DNA from: Amaurobius ferox
Taxonomy: Eukaryota > Arthropoda > Arachnida > Araneae > Amaurobiidae
DNA length: 64,000 nucleotides
Assembly (NCBI GenBank): GCA_951213105.1
Contig: OX578137.1
Span: 74,313,104-74,377,103, forward strand
Direction of reading: 5' to 3'
Below the pieces are notes generated by a model. It worked only from the letters and a program-made list of their open reading frames with translations, did no database searches and had not been told where the DNA came from. The number at the start of each line of letters is the position of its first letter. Within the stretch, counting starts at the first letter, position 1. Shown piece after piece: positions 21,906 to 33,927 of this stretch. The position numbers and the translations under genes were made by a program.

Positions 21906-22984
21906 TAATGTATGCATTTACTCTACCTTAAAAACTATGGGACCAAATTTCATAAAATTTTATAGATAAGACACTTGTGGGTGACCCTGGTGCTGATTAG
22001 ATTTTGGTAAGATTCGGGATAAATGAACCTGCAGTTTTTGTGAAATTGCCCGCACAAATCATATTTATCCAACATAGCTGACATAAAAGATCATATAATT
22101 AATGCATATCTAAAATAAAATACTGCATATGCTCATATGCATCATTTAAATCCTTCTGTTATACATAATTTTTAACAACAAGGAGACGAAAAACCAACTC
22201 TATTACTCTAAGATGAACCATTTTCGAGATATTTAAATTTTTAATTTTGACGAACTGAAGACGTTTTTCACTGTAGTCAAAAAAATATTTAATGAAATTT
22301 CTTAAAACTTTGTATCTAAGTCCCTTGACGGTTATTCTGCTGCTGATTAGATTTTGAAATGATTCGGAAAAATATAACTGAATCTGCTTTGCGAAATGTC
22401 CGTGAAGGATAAAGTTTTATAGGGAAATCAGTAGTGAACATCTGAAATAAATGATTAAACTTGTTGAAATATATTAATTAAGTACTTGCTCTTCAGGTAA
22501 GTTTTGACAATAAAGCGAATACGACTGACCCCATGATTGTAGGATGAACAGGTCTCGAGATATTTTAGTTTCTTGGAATTCTGAAGAGCTGAAGAATTTA
22601 AAGTGAATTAAGTTGCCAAATGAAACGAAGATGCATTTAAAAGTCAAATTGTTTAATATATCAAAAATGTATTGATACTATTTTCTGCAATTAAACTCAG
22701 TTTTAAGCATAATGAAATAAAAATAATGAATTTAAATATGCGGAGAAAGCCACGTGATGACCATATCAGATTTATTTTTATTATTTCTTTGCATTATCAC
22801 TTCTAATTCGAATTTTCAATAATATTATATATTTTGTTCATCTAAAAACTGCAACGAATTGCATGAGACCAAAACCAAGATTCTAGCTGGAATGTTAATG
22901 GTCGTAATTAAGTAAAGTGGTTTTGAGTTTTTATTATTATTACTATTATTATACATTTGTACCATCATCCTTAATTCTAACTTC

Positions 22985-23115
22985 ATCTAACTTACAGGGT
23001 TAACTTGCCAGGGTGCCATTGTAAAGATTAAGTCCCAACCGGAATCCAAACCATAAATCTTAACTGAACAGAAGACTCTATAACAATTAAGCTACTGTGA
23101 TAAAATTATGAGCTC
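22985..23115 (-). repeat. tRNA-derived SINE head relic
   Basis: Aligned with 37760-37895 in the same orientation: ACAGGGTTAACTTG, GGGTGCCATTGTAAAGAT, CCCAACCGGAAT, and TATGAGCTCTTA. The minus strand reads as a decayed tRNA-like unit. No tail is visible. Confidence 0.55.
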
Positions 23116-23949
23116 TTATAGTAGGAGTGAAACCTACAAGTTTAAGTGTATTTTCAAAAGTAAACAAAAGTTCAATAATGGTACTTGACTTGTCTGAGAA
23201 ACTGGTTGTTACTTTAACATTTTCTCTTTTTGCTGTTTTAGTAACGACGATTGTATCTATAATTATTTTTGATAGCAAAATTCACTTCCTTATATTTTAA
23301 TTTGGGAAAACATGAAAGATTTACAAGGAGAAGAAAGTCAGTTATGGAAGGGGCTACAGATAAGTGTTTGTAAGTGGGTTCACAATTTGTATAGGTGGCT
23401 CTGTCATAATAAGGGATAAGGACTAGATAAGGCCTTTAGAAGGATCTGCAAAGATGTGCAAACATAATTGCACATTAAAAAATAATCATATAAATGTTGT
23501 ATATACATTAATAGGGAACATTAGTTTATGCTTAGAATAATAGATAAACTTATCATCAGTCTAAAACGTCAGCTGTGTCTGTTTCATATGCTTGACGCTG
23601 GACTTCGAAATTTTATGACTCTGAGCAAATATTTTAAAGCATCCAAGTATTTAGTTATCAAAAGAAAAATTATAATAATGCTACAGAATTATTTTTTATT
23701 GTAAATATTTTAGTATAAAAATTAATAACTTTGAATAGTCTGTATCAATGGCAAATATAATTTTACATTCGTTAACTAAATCGCTTTAACATTTCAAGTA
23801 TTTGAGTCTAAACAAGTTATGTTGCTATTCTATATAAAAGCATTTTTAAGTATTTATTCTAGATATTTAAGTATATATTCTAGATATAAATATTTTAATA
23901 ATATATCCTGTAATATTTGTAGGGACCACTTCAGATATAGAAAAAAGGG
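23116..23949. other. Unassigned AT-rich stretch
   Basis: No supported feature. A small TTCTAGATAT(T/A)AA duplication lies near 23857-23892. Confidence 0.45.
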
Positions 23950-24040
23950 TTATAGTTTCATTAGCTGAATTGATAAGGAGGTCTGCGCCCATGTAGAAAT
24001 ATGTTGTTCAAATTCTACTTAGGACATGAGTTATTTGCAT
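23950..24040 (+). repeat. Possible tRNA-like SINE head relic
   Basis: TTAGCTGAATTGATAAGG (A-box-like) and GTTGTTCAAATTCTACTT (B-box-like) are about 40 bases apart, as in tRNA-type promoters. GGGACCACTTC...TTAGCT recurs in reduced form at 24269-24310. This is weak evidence. Confidence 0.35.
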
Positions 24041-26050
24041 TGGAGCCCGTGCAATTATACATGAAAGGCAAGAAACAGTGGATGATTGTGGGCTGAATAA
24101 CATAGAAAAAGGAATCCTACCTGACCTCTTTAATTTAGGCCAGCTCGCCTGAGTAGTTAGTGGTTTTATTCTTCTCAGAGACATAAGATCTGCACAAAAC
24201 TTTAACCGGTATTTTATATCAGTGGATCTTTATGAAACAAAACAATTTTAAATGCATCCAAAATTATAGGGTCCACTTCGAACAGAAGAATTGTTTTATT
24301 AGCTCAATGGATTCTAAAAATCTCACTATCCCAGCTGCAAAATTTATTCATTGCAACCATTCTTGGAACATAAAAAAATAAAATGTGATGTAAATTTCAG
24401 GCACTTTACTATTTTAAACTTCAAAATTTGAACCCCAAACTGCATCTTATCTCTTTTACTTATCACATGCTAACGATGTAAACATCTCTAATTCATATCC
24501 CAGACGTAAACAAAAACTAAACATTCTAATTTCAAGACGTCTATAAATGCAGAATTAAATTTCCAAATAGAATTTGGAAATGAAATAAAGGTTCGAAATA
24601 ATCATTGCATGAGAAAATTTCTTAATTTCAGAGCATAAGTACATCTTACGCCTTGTGCCCATGCTTATCTTTGTTGGTTTACCGTCACGCGAGGAAGCGA
24701 AAATCAGATGACTTAGGGATTTAAATAAATCAAAACCTCGGTAAAACTACCTTGAGAAAGGATTAGATACTGAAATTGAGATGCATATTATTATAATACT
24801 GATTTAAAAGAATTCCGCAAAGTGTAATGTGTTCCAAACTCTAGTTTCTGTAATTTTTCTAAATTTAATTATTTGAGTAAGTAGAATTATCATTTCCTTT
24901 TTCGATGTATTTAGTAAAATTTTCAGAACATCACAAAATAAAGAGAAAGCTGATGAGGACCAATATATAGCATTCTCTACAGACTCAAACTGTTTTTTCT
25001 TCGTCTTGTTATATTATACAAATTTCCAAGAAAGTCCAAAAACTTTACAAAGAAAAATCCATAAGTATACACGGGATCTACCTATAGCCAAGTGGCTATT
25101 ACCAATCGAGATAAAGGGATTACAGTGTCCCTACCGGAGAATTTAAAAGGTAGTATAACTAACTCGGTAATAAAGCAAGATAGAAGAAATATGAAATTAC
25201 AGAGTTGTAGAACGTTACTTAAACAGTAGGAATTATCACAGGATATATTTGAAACATATATATAGGGGCAATAAATGCGCAGTCATACCTAATCGGTTGC
25301 CAGATGCGCAACTACACTGCAATACCGCTAAATGTTACGATACTCGACTGTATGTAAATAATGCTAGTGGCGTAGTACCTATCTATGAAACAAAAAAATG
25401 TCATACATCCCTGATATCGTACTTCACTGATGTCATACTTTACTAATAGGACGAGTAGGGCGTCGTAACGTGTACGTCTATTCGCATATCCTGCTCTGCA
25501 CGTGCTGCCGTTTATCTCACATATGGGTCCTACCGAAATGGCAATATTTGCATGCAAATTGTTTGACAACTAGTGCCCCCAACTCTGGTGCAATTAGTTC
25601 CCCCAACTCAACCAAAATTTACTTTATACAAATTATTCAGGAGCAATGTATGTAAATTGAAGTCACATGACAATAAAATAAACTTCATTGTTTGATTCTT
25701 CGAATTATAAATCCGATCCGTTTAAATCCGATAACAAGACATTTGTCTCAAATTGCCCATGTGCATTATATATATAATTATGTTACATAACACTAAATTT
25801 AATAGTTTTAGATTCCCCTTATCAAATTACTTTATTATGCTAAAATAGTGTAATGTTAAAAAAAATTTCCACAGTGTATATGCGTTTTACAGTGCGCTGT
25901 TTGCACCGTATTAGCTGATATCAAACAAATCTTTAATTGTTCTTGATAGGTCTACTGATACATATTTTCTTCAGATTACTGCAATTATTCCTCATGCCAT
26001 CAACGAAGAAAAACAACTTGATGTTAGTCTTACCGACTTTTCCAAGATAT
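24041..26050. other. Unassigned stretch
   Basis: No gene is supported. The part 25240-25570 is less AT-rich than its surroundings and carries short ORFs on both strands, without any motif I can name. Confidence 0.4.
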
Positions 26051-26069
26051 TGAATAATGTGAAACTTTA

Positions 26070-26342
26070 GATTTCGATCAAGAAACTTGATTATTGGGAG
26101 TTTTCCCTTATGTTAATGGAATGGTTCCTTTGTTATAGTATGTACCGATTCCAATATGTATCATTTCGTAATGGCACTACTTCAGCTTATAACAGTGCAA
26201 CAGGAGTTCCTAAATGATCCATCTTAGAACCCCTACGTTTTCAGTCATTATACAAAGCATCACATATCGTACATCAGTCATTCACAAAGCTTTATTGACC
26301 TGCCGTGTTTGATATTTGCTGATGATTTAAACTTGATCACAG
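26070..26342 (+). pseudogene. Decayed LINE reverse-transcriptase fragment
   Basis: The plus-strand frame covering 26118-26245 translates to a stretch containing QYVSFRNGTTSAYNSATGVP followed by K-stop-SILEPLRF. This is the shape of the non-LTR reverse-transcriptase block ending in GVPQGS-LGPLLF. Then, after a frame change, 26315-26338 gives FADDLNLI, the catalytic YxDD-type motif. Spacing between the motifs (about 100 bases) is shorter than usual, suggesting a deletion. Stops and the shift rule out function. Clade (jockey/CR1-like) is a guess. Confidence 0.65.
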
Positions 26343-27686
26343 TCATTAATTCGGCTGATAATGTTACTTATTGCAGCTCTGATGTTAATCATGTCACTTA
26401 GAAGTAACATCACCAGCGAGTCACAGCTCAGGAGATACGCTCAGGTGACCATAGACAACATAAGCAAACAACGCTGAAGGCCTGAGAAGCTCTGGGTCAT
26501 CTTCTATACTCATTGTACGTCTTTTGTATTATAAGCAATTTATGGAGGCCTTAGATTTCACTTTTGCCTTGAGTCCTTGACAATACCAATGGCGTAATTT
26601 AAATATGCTTAGCATTAATATAACCAAAAGTTAAGCTTTAACATTTACAAATAGAATTGATTATTTTTCTTAATTGCAATATTAATAATATTGAGATCAA
26701 AATGGTTGACATCATTAAAGAGATTTGGATCAGACCTTGGACCTTCGGTTCAGATTTATCTTTTCGTTGGCACATATTCTTTATGCTTCTAGAAATGTAT
26801 GTTCTATTTTCCGTGGTTCTGAGTATTTTGCCTCAGTTTAATGACTATAAAATGTTATTCAAGTTTTACATTTAGGTTGTCATTGATTACGCGTCTCTTG
26901 CTTGGAACCTTTTGTATAGGGGCGCTTGTTGAGGATATTCAGATAATTTAAAATCTCAATTTTATTTTAAATTTTATATCTAAATACGCTTTACATTATT
27001 CAATACAATCTTACATTTTAAAAGCAATTTTTACAATCTTCAAAGAAAATACTTCTAAAAATGCATAACTTTTGCTTTATTTTTTTTTAACTTTCAATGT
27101 ATGTCGGCATAGTTTACGCATCAACGTAAAATATTCCAGACGATAGTCACCATGTATATAGTGAGCTCATAAGAAAACATCAAAGGCAGGAAAAGTCATT
27201 CATGAAAGGATGTTTTAACCCTCGGGAATATGTGACATGTCTTCCGCAAATGCTTTTTGCCCCTTTTGTGGAAATACAGATGTTGAACAAAACAAAGAAT
27301 TTTTTAAGGCCGCGGGTGTGTTTCAGTATAGAATGATTTCTCGCATTTGAATATATGTAATGGCGAATGAGATCTTTTGGAAAAATATGGAATTTTATGT
27401 TTATTTTGTTCCATTTACTCTTTTTTTTTTAAATAAATAGTGGTAAAAAAAGTACTCTAAATTATTAGAATCACATTTCTAAAACAGCGATCAGCATCGG
27501 TAGACCAGAATCTTGCGTGCTTGTTCTATTCAGAACCAATTAATTAATGTTCGGTAGCATAACCGGAAATCTACAGGATTTTGTAGTATTTTGATGTGAA
27601 ATATTTTAGGACTCGGCTGTGTGTGTATGAAGTGAATCGTGTAAGAAATGTGACGGGAATGAAACAGGTCACGATGGTGGCCTCAT
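26343..27686. other. Unassigned AT-rich stretch
   Basis: The 72-codon ORF at 26657-26875 resembles nothing I know. No other feature. Confidence 0.4.
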
Positions 27687-27999
27687 ATTGTTACGAATGT
27701 GTAACGGAAAGCCATTGTTGTAATTTAGAGGACTAGATCACTTGAACTTGAAAACTGATTCCATGATCAAGGAGACGTATTGGGCGACAAAATGGAAACT
27801 TGGCGATATTTTGAAAATTCTGGAAATCTCTCAAATTTTGTAGATTGCCTAAAAATTTTAAAAATTGCATACTTTTTCCAAAAGTTCAACAGAGGGTATA
27901 TAAACTCGCCATTGTTTTGTCGGGTTGATGACTCGATATGTGAAAAAGTATCTGCTGAACTTAATACAGAATCCAATATTTAACTTTTATTCCGATTAC

Positions 28000-28003
<4 letters not shown>
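27687..28003 (+). repeat. Partial LTR-like sequence with TATA box
   Basis: It starts TGTTACGAATGTGTAACGG, like the TGTTACGAA ends of the Gypsy element at 10.6 kb. About 200 bp on it has GAGGGTATATAAACTCGCC, a promoter-like TATA box, followed by TTGATGACTCGATATG. The sequence then runs into a TA tract and no 3' LTR end or interior is seen. It is probably a truncated LTR of another Gypsy family. Confidence 0.5.
27896..27904 (+). promoter_or_regulatory. TATA-box-like motif
   Basis: GGTATATAAAC lies at the expected place for an LTR U3/R boundary within 27687-28003. Confidence 0.45.

Positions 28004-28088
<85 letters not shown>
28004..28088. repeat. (TA)n microsatellite
   Basis: About 85 bp of pure AT/TA, then an interrupted tail to 28098. 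Confidence 0.97.
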
Positions 28089-28098
<10 letters not shown>

Positions 28099-28237
28099 GA
28101 ATGAAAGTAGAAAAGAACGGGAGTGACCATATGAATTACATAAGAATGGTAGGGGTGGATTGCGACACCCCTTTCCCGCTTAAAGCAGCTTTTACAACCC
28201 GGGTAACGCTCACGGAACCAACATAATTCCATGGTCC

Positions 28238-28238
<1 letters not shown>
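28099..28238. other. Short GC-richer segment between two TA tracts
   Basis: About 140 bp with GGGGTGGATTGCGACACCCC (a small hairpin: GGGGT...ACCCC) and CGGAACCAACATAATTCC. It sits between two TA tracts as if inserted into, or captured within, one microsatellite. Its identity is unknown. Confidence 0.5.
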
Positions 28239-28284
<46 letters not shown>

Positions 28285-28296
28285 GTGTGTGTGTGT
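28239..28296. repeat. (TA)n then (GT)n microsatellite
   Basis: About 44 bp of TA followed by a short GT run. Confidence 0.95.
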
Positions 28297-30778
28297 AAAA
28301 TATGTGTATTATAAAACAATATTGGTTGAAAAGTGTAAAATATTTAAATATTACAGCTGCGACATCTGTGCATAGCCATATGCGCTACGCATCAGTGTGC
28401 ATCATTATGCTACATAACGTTTCGCCATGGCTCGCCATCACTGTAATTTGTGACCTTATTCGAACGAAATAAAGTGCATTCTATTAATCTACAGAAATTT
28501 TATAATTTTCAAAGAACTATAATATTAATAATAATAATTAAAAAAATATCCACATTTTTCTTAAATTGTGTTACGTGCCTTGCCCTATTGTTACATATAG
28601 CACGTGTCAACCTTTTACCATTTGTCCTATGCGAAAAGAGTTATGTTTCAATACAATATATAGCGAGTAAGAGAATTTCTCACTATGTTATCGCTATTTC
28701 ATTTGAAACTCATTAGTCATTCTCTGAATATACTGTACATCAGTATACCGAGGGGCAGAATCTGAAACTGAAATCGCAATGGTAGCTGCATATGAAACGA
28801 CACCAATGCATCACATTTGTTCCCACAAGGTATCGTCATTGAAAACAGATGTCAGTGTGCACATTGAATTTCAAAACATTCCATGTTAAATGTCACTGGA
28901 GAGATGAATTCATAGAACTGGATTTCAAATTTTCAAGAATGGAGATTGATAAGTATTTCAATATTCGAAACTACGTACTTTGAAAGAATTTATTAACATA
29001 AAGTTTGATAGTAAAATAGGGTGACATTTAAAATATTTTCGAAAAGCCTGCATTATAGGTATTCGACGACGACAATTTCATAGAGATACTTTAGCCATTT
29101 TTATTAACTAAAGTTATTGGAGCGTGATGACATGCAATGCTTTAAACCAGGATTCTAAATCGTTCTACTTTCAAAGCTCCCTTAAAACTGAACTTTTCCT
29201 AAAAATAAACTTGGATTGATTACACTACTCCTACTAAACATCTATGCGTGCAAATATGATTATTTATGTGTGTCATTTATGTACGCAGATTTATGAATAA
29301 ACTGCTCAACTATGACACTTCAAATTCTGAAGCAATATAGGTCTCGACCTAATAAACTTTAGAATCATATTAATATTGGTTTGAATTTAAATAAAATATT
29401 TTTCGAAATATGTACATCATTTTCTTCCCAAATCTATCCTTTCATTGTTGAAAACCCATTGATACTTGTCATTCCGAAAACGGCGCTATTAAAGGATGCA
29501 ATTATTTAAAACTTAAAAAAAAATACGCTATCATTCTGACACGTAATTTGCAAGCTGTCTTTGAGACTTTCGTCGTATTGACTAGCGGTACTTCAGACTG
29601 AATCAACATAGACGTTCCTCACGAGCTATTTATTCTACAGAAACTTCAACGATATGAAACTGTCCTTAATCTTCCTGTAACGCACGGATTTCAGTTCTGT
29701 AAAATGTGTTTGTCGCAGAACGAAATGGCAGCTGAGTTTCAATTGAACTATCGTTCATGCGAATCAAAGTTCTTGTGTTAATAAAAATCAAAATATAGAG
29801 CTTAAATTTTTCTTTCACATTTTATGATGCCAATATCAATTTCTGAGAAGTAGTATAACTCTAGAAAATACATTGAAATTTTTAAAATATCCTTTGAAAT
29901 GCAGTACAATAATTATGAACAAGCAAATCCAAGTCTATTTTCCATTCTCAGTGAAATCAACATTTGCCTGAATTTTGTGACCCATTTTACTCATAAACTA
30001 TAATAAGTTGGAAGATGAAAATTTGCACACACGCATAAAGTTACTCACAGGTTTAAAGAATCGTAATTTCATTTGCAACGCAAGGCATCAGAGCAAAACA
30101 CCCATTATTAAACTGGACATACTCACTACGCTTCGTAAAAATAGCATTCAAACCAACGAGCTTATTTATATACATGGATACACTACTCGCATTCTTTCAG
30201 AATATCCTCCATAAGCCACCATTCGCGCTGCCAGTGACCTCACAGTCAGTCAGTTTATTTTTATTGTGCGGAAATTGAAATCAAAATATATGATATTTAA
30301 ACAAGATATACGAAATAAAATAAATATCCATAGATTCATTCAATAACAAATAGCAAGATCGTGGAGTTGAGGTGGTAATGCTGATAGTTGACTGTATGTG
30401 ATGTCACGTCAAGGAAGAGCTGTAACTGTGAGATCAGGCAACATGTAGGCAGTTTTAATATTACAAAGATTTACGATATATACCAAGCAAGACAAAACGC
30501 AGAAACATAGGCACCTGTTTATGACAGCCCAGGCCTGAGAGGTCATGACTTCAATAAATAAAGTTCACATATATTACAGGTGTGGTTGGATCAAAAATTG
30601 CCTTCAAGCCAATGCTGATACCATGCAGATTGATTAACAAATTAGCAAATGAAAAAGTGTTGTTGCATCGCCCTGAGAACAACCCATGAGATAAGGAGGT
30701 CATATCTGGACCTCAGATGTGGAAACAAGCACAGAAAGTTCGAGTCAATATTCAGTGATTAAAACACAGTCAATAAGG
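28297..30778. other. Unassigned AT-rich stretch
   Basis: No supported gene. The ORFs at 28450-28716 and 30008-30214 have no recognisable domain. Confidence 0.4.
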
Positions 30779-31010
30779 AATGACCAGCCGAGTGTGTTAT
30801 GATTTACAAGCAGTCTATATTGAGAGATGGACATATGCAGTCAATGGGAAATGACCGTCCAAGTGTGTTGTGCTTAATATAGAGTCCATATTGAAAGATG
30901 GACATATGTAGTTCATAATGAATGACAGTCCGCGAGCGCTGTGACTAAAATAGCAGTCAGTATTCAGAAAAATGGTGAAAAGGTCACTTTAGAATGACCG
31001 GCAAACAAGG
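30779..31010 (+). repeat. ~71-bp minisatellite, three diverged units
   Basis: AATGACC(A/G)(G/T)CC(G/A)AGTGTGTT starts at 30779 and 30849, then AATGACAGTCCGCGAGCG at 30921 and a partial AATGACCGGCAAACAAGG near 30993. Each unit carries a TCTATATTGAGAGATGGACA-like segment. Confidence 0.85.
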
Positions 31011-32828
31011 TGGTGCTTTTAAAATGATGGCTAGCAATGACTGCTAAGTAGCGGTGGCGTTCGATACTGTTTCAGTTGTCATGACAAAAGACAAGACACA
31101 TCCTATAACATTTGGGAAGTTGCTCATTATATAGCACTTTATAAAACATTATATAGCGTATATAATTTTACAGCTGCACTTTGCATATCATGAAACGTCC
31201 GGATGTTGCATTATAAAAAAATCAATAATTTAAAATAATAACAGTTATTTAAGTTATACATTCAAATTATACCATGGAAATTGCCGATTATATCCTAGAA
31301 GATGTGGTTAAATTTTCGAATGATCAAAACTAGGTATTCCTTAAAATTCAAATAACTTCCTTAAAAGCAGCATATAGTAAAAAGAGTTTCTGTCGGTTGC
31401 GAAGGCAAATAAAGCCTTGTTTGTCAGGACACAAAAGGAGCGCACAAGCTCCAATCGTTAGAAAATAATCGTCGACTGATGTAGAAACAACAAAAATAGC
31501 AGAAAAAGGGAAAGCGTGTTGGTGAGAGAAGAAGCGGGGGTTAAAAAATCCAAGAGGCAGGAACCGGAGTTGGAACATAATGAATGGTAAAATATCAAAG
31601 AAAAAATGATTTTTAAGCGTTTATTATATGCTGCTTTTAACGATGTTATTTGAATTTCATGCTTTAGCAGCAGTTCAAGTTGTAGGTAAATATTTTTTCT
31701 TCAAGACAATATATGGTTGATTAAATTGTTTATAATGTTCAAGCCCTTTTTTTATAAGTAGCTTACTAACATTTCCTTGAAGAAATCAGGTATAAGAAAA
31801 TTAAATGTCTATAATTGTTTTGAGGACGTTTTGGGACTATTTTCTTAGGCCAAAATAGTATCCCCTTAACAGAATCGAAGTTTCAAGTACTTAATATTAG
31901 TAAACATCAAATCCAATAATTGAATTCAGAAACAACAATCTTAATTATTGTTTTCGGGGCAGTTGTTTCTTAACGTCTGTTAAGGTTAAAAGTACACTGT
32001 TTTAACCTGAGGAATAGCTCTCAAAATTCTCTCTAACCAATTGTAGTCACCTAATTTTCCTATTCCTGCCTTCTTCATTGGACGTATTAGTAAATTATAT
32101 CCTCACAACCAACAATTTAATTCATTGTTGCCTTCACACATTACATTAGACAAGTATTTTTCCATAGCTTTTATACCAACCGATATGTGAGTAATCAATT
32201 ACTAGAATAGCACCTTTTTATCGTACTTTTCTTTTACTTGAACACAATATGCCACAACTTGATCAAGACTGTCAAAAGTCCTTAAAATTACATTGTTAAG
32301 TACTGCCTCCCACTATTTCAATTGAACTTTCTATACAATGCAGTCCTTTCCATCGCTATCCGTTGGATATAAAAGAAGCTACAACATGTAGAACTGAAAC
32401 TCGGAAAAGTTCCTGCATATAATATGACACCAAAACATCCACATTCGCTTTCCAGTGACAATCACCGACTACATGTGTCAAAGGAATATTAGATTTCATA
32501 TTCAGTGTCTCACATTTTGGTCGGAAACAACCTCTCTTATCCAAGAAACACGATTTTCAATTTTCTAGCACATTTACTCTTACATTGACAAATATTTCAT
32601 TATTCAGAGGAAAGTCACTAAAGGCACTTGAATAACGCCAATGCAAGAGTAAGTTATTATAATTGAAAGAAACACAACCTGCTGGGGCATTTCTCACTCT
32701 TAAATAGGATAAAACGATTTTGGTGTGTAATTTGGACGGTATTTTCTTTCAGCAAATCTAGATTGCAATGTTCCAATTTCAATCCAATTTTCTCCCAGAA
32801 AAAATAGGGGTTACACCTGAATAAGCAA
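31011..32828. other. Unassigned stretch
   Basis: No recognised gene or repeat family. The short minus-strand ORFs at 31348-31578, 32356-32544 and 32657-32881 lack motifs I can name. Confidence 0.4.
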
Positions 32829-33568
32829 CTCCTGAATAATGTAAATTTTTGAATAATTCGCGTTTCACATTTATTCGACAAATCGAATATTTTAGCGAAT
32901 AGAATGCCCTAAAGAAAAATATATTGGAAAACTTAAGTTCCGCACTTCTTCCTTTCAAACTATCTATCCGTACAACAAATTAAAGTATATCTCATTCAGA
33001 AGCATTCTATTTTATCATTTCCCCTTTCGAATTTTTTTCTGTGAAGCACACCCATAAATGAACATTTTGAAAAAATCTGTTCGTCTTAGGTTTTTTATCA
33101 GATGATTGGCCCATATACCGAATATCAAGCCTCTATAGCATTAAAAAGGAAGCGTGTTCTATTTATTCATAAAATCGAACATATTTGTGTGCGACACCCC
33201 CTTAGTAGCAAATACAGGAAATCTCAAATTTCACACTTTCTTCTTTCAAACTATCTACACATACACAAAATTTAAAGTCTCTATCCTAAGGCGAAGCATT
33301 TATTTTCTATCACTTCACCTTTCGAACGTTTTTCTGTGTAGCATCCCCTTAATGAACATTTGTGTAAAACCGTATTCATCTTGTTTTTTTTTATCAAATG
33401 ATTAGTCCATATACTAAATTTCAAGCCTCTACCACATTGTAAAGGAGGCGTTTGTCATTTGTTAGGCAAATCGATTATTTTAGTGAATGGCACCCCCTAC
33501 AATAGCAAATGTTGCAAACCTGAAATTGCACACTTTCTTACCCGTATTGTGACACCATATTTGAAGTC

Positions 33569-33662
33569 ACCGGTTCTCGTCAGATCACCGAAGTCAGGCA
33601 GCATCGGGCGCGGTTAGTACTAGGGTGGGTGACCACCTGGGAACACCGCGTATTGTTGGCTC
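33569..33662 (+). ncRNA. 5S rRNA-derived head, 5'-truncated
   Basis: About 94 nt corresponding to the 3' four-fifths of 5S rRNA, including GATCACCGAAGTC, GGTTAGTACTAGGGTGGGTG and CCTGGGAACACCGCG. The internal polymerase III promoter region is retained, while the first ~25 bases are missing. Confidence 0.85.
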
Positions 33663-33927
33663 TTTTCGGGCGCGGCAGCCCAGTGGTTAGCGCGCGATTC
33701 TCGCCGCTACCAGAACTGCCACCGTGTTCATGCGGAGTACGATCACGTTAAACATGTGGGTCCGTAAGTCCTTCCGAGAGGTTGGTGGTAGGGGAAGGAG
33801 GGGTACGGTCCCTGTGGATGCCTCCCCCACTGGGTTCCGATCTAAATTGGGTGGCACTTCCCGGCCGTCCAAACGGTTACCTTACACCTTTCTGGTAGGT
33901 CGGACGGTCTGGGTTTCAACAACAACA
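33569..33927 (+). mobile_element. Composite 5S-tRNA SINE, young insertion
   Basis: It is flanked by ACCATATTTGAAGTC on both sides (33554-33568 and 33928-33942), a 15-bp exact target duplication inside a satellite unit. Order: 5S head truncated at its 5' end (CACCGGTTCTCG... to GTTGGC at 33662), tRNA-like unit with the A-box GGCAGCCCAGTGGTTAGCG (33676 onward), body with ATGCGGAGTACGATCACGTT and GAGAGGTTGGTGGTAGGGG, core stem GGCCGTCC (33863-33870)/GGACGGTC (33902-33909), and a CAACAACAACAA tail. The exact duplication and intact boxes suggest recent LINE-mediated retroposition. Confidence 0.93.

Larger units (their letters stand above)
21190..22770 (-). mobile_element. R1 element (subfamily B), minus orientation, with a SINE inside
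   Basis: The right end complements AATCTGATATGGTCATCACG plus TGGCTTTCTCCGCA (R1 5' end). The left part matches 49610-49720 (CCGAAA, TTTAGCTTGACGTCTGTGTG). The interior blocks CTTAAAAACTATGGGACCAA and GGTGCTGATTAGATTTTGG match 49.8-50.0 kb. The composite SINE at 21321-21711 splits the GT tract. Without the SINE the copy is about 1.19 kb. No coding capacity. Confidence 0.75.
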
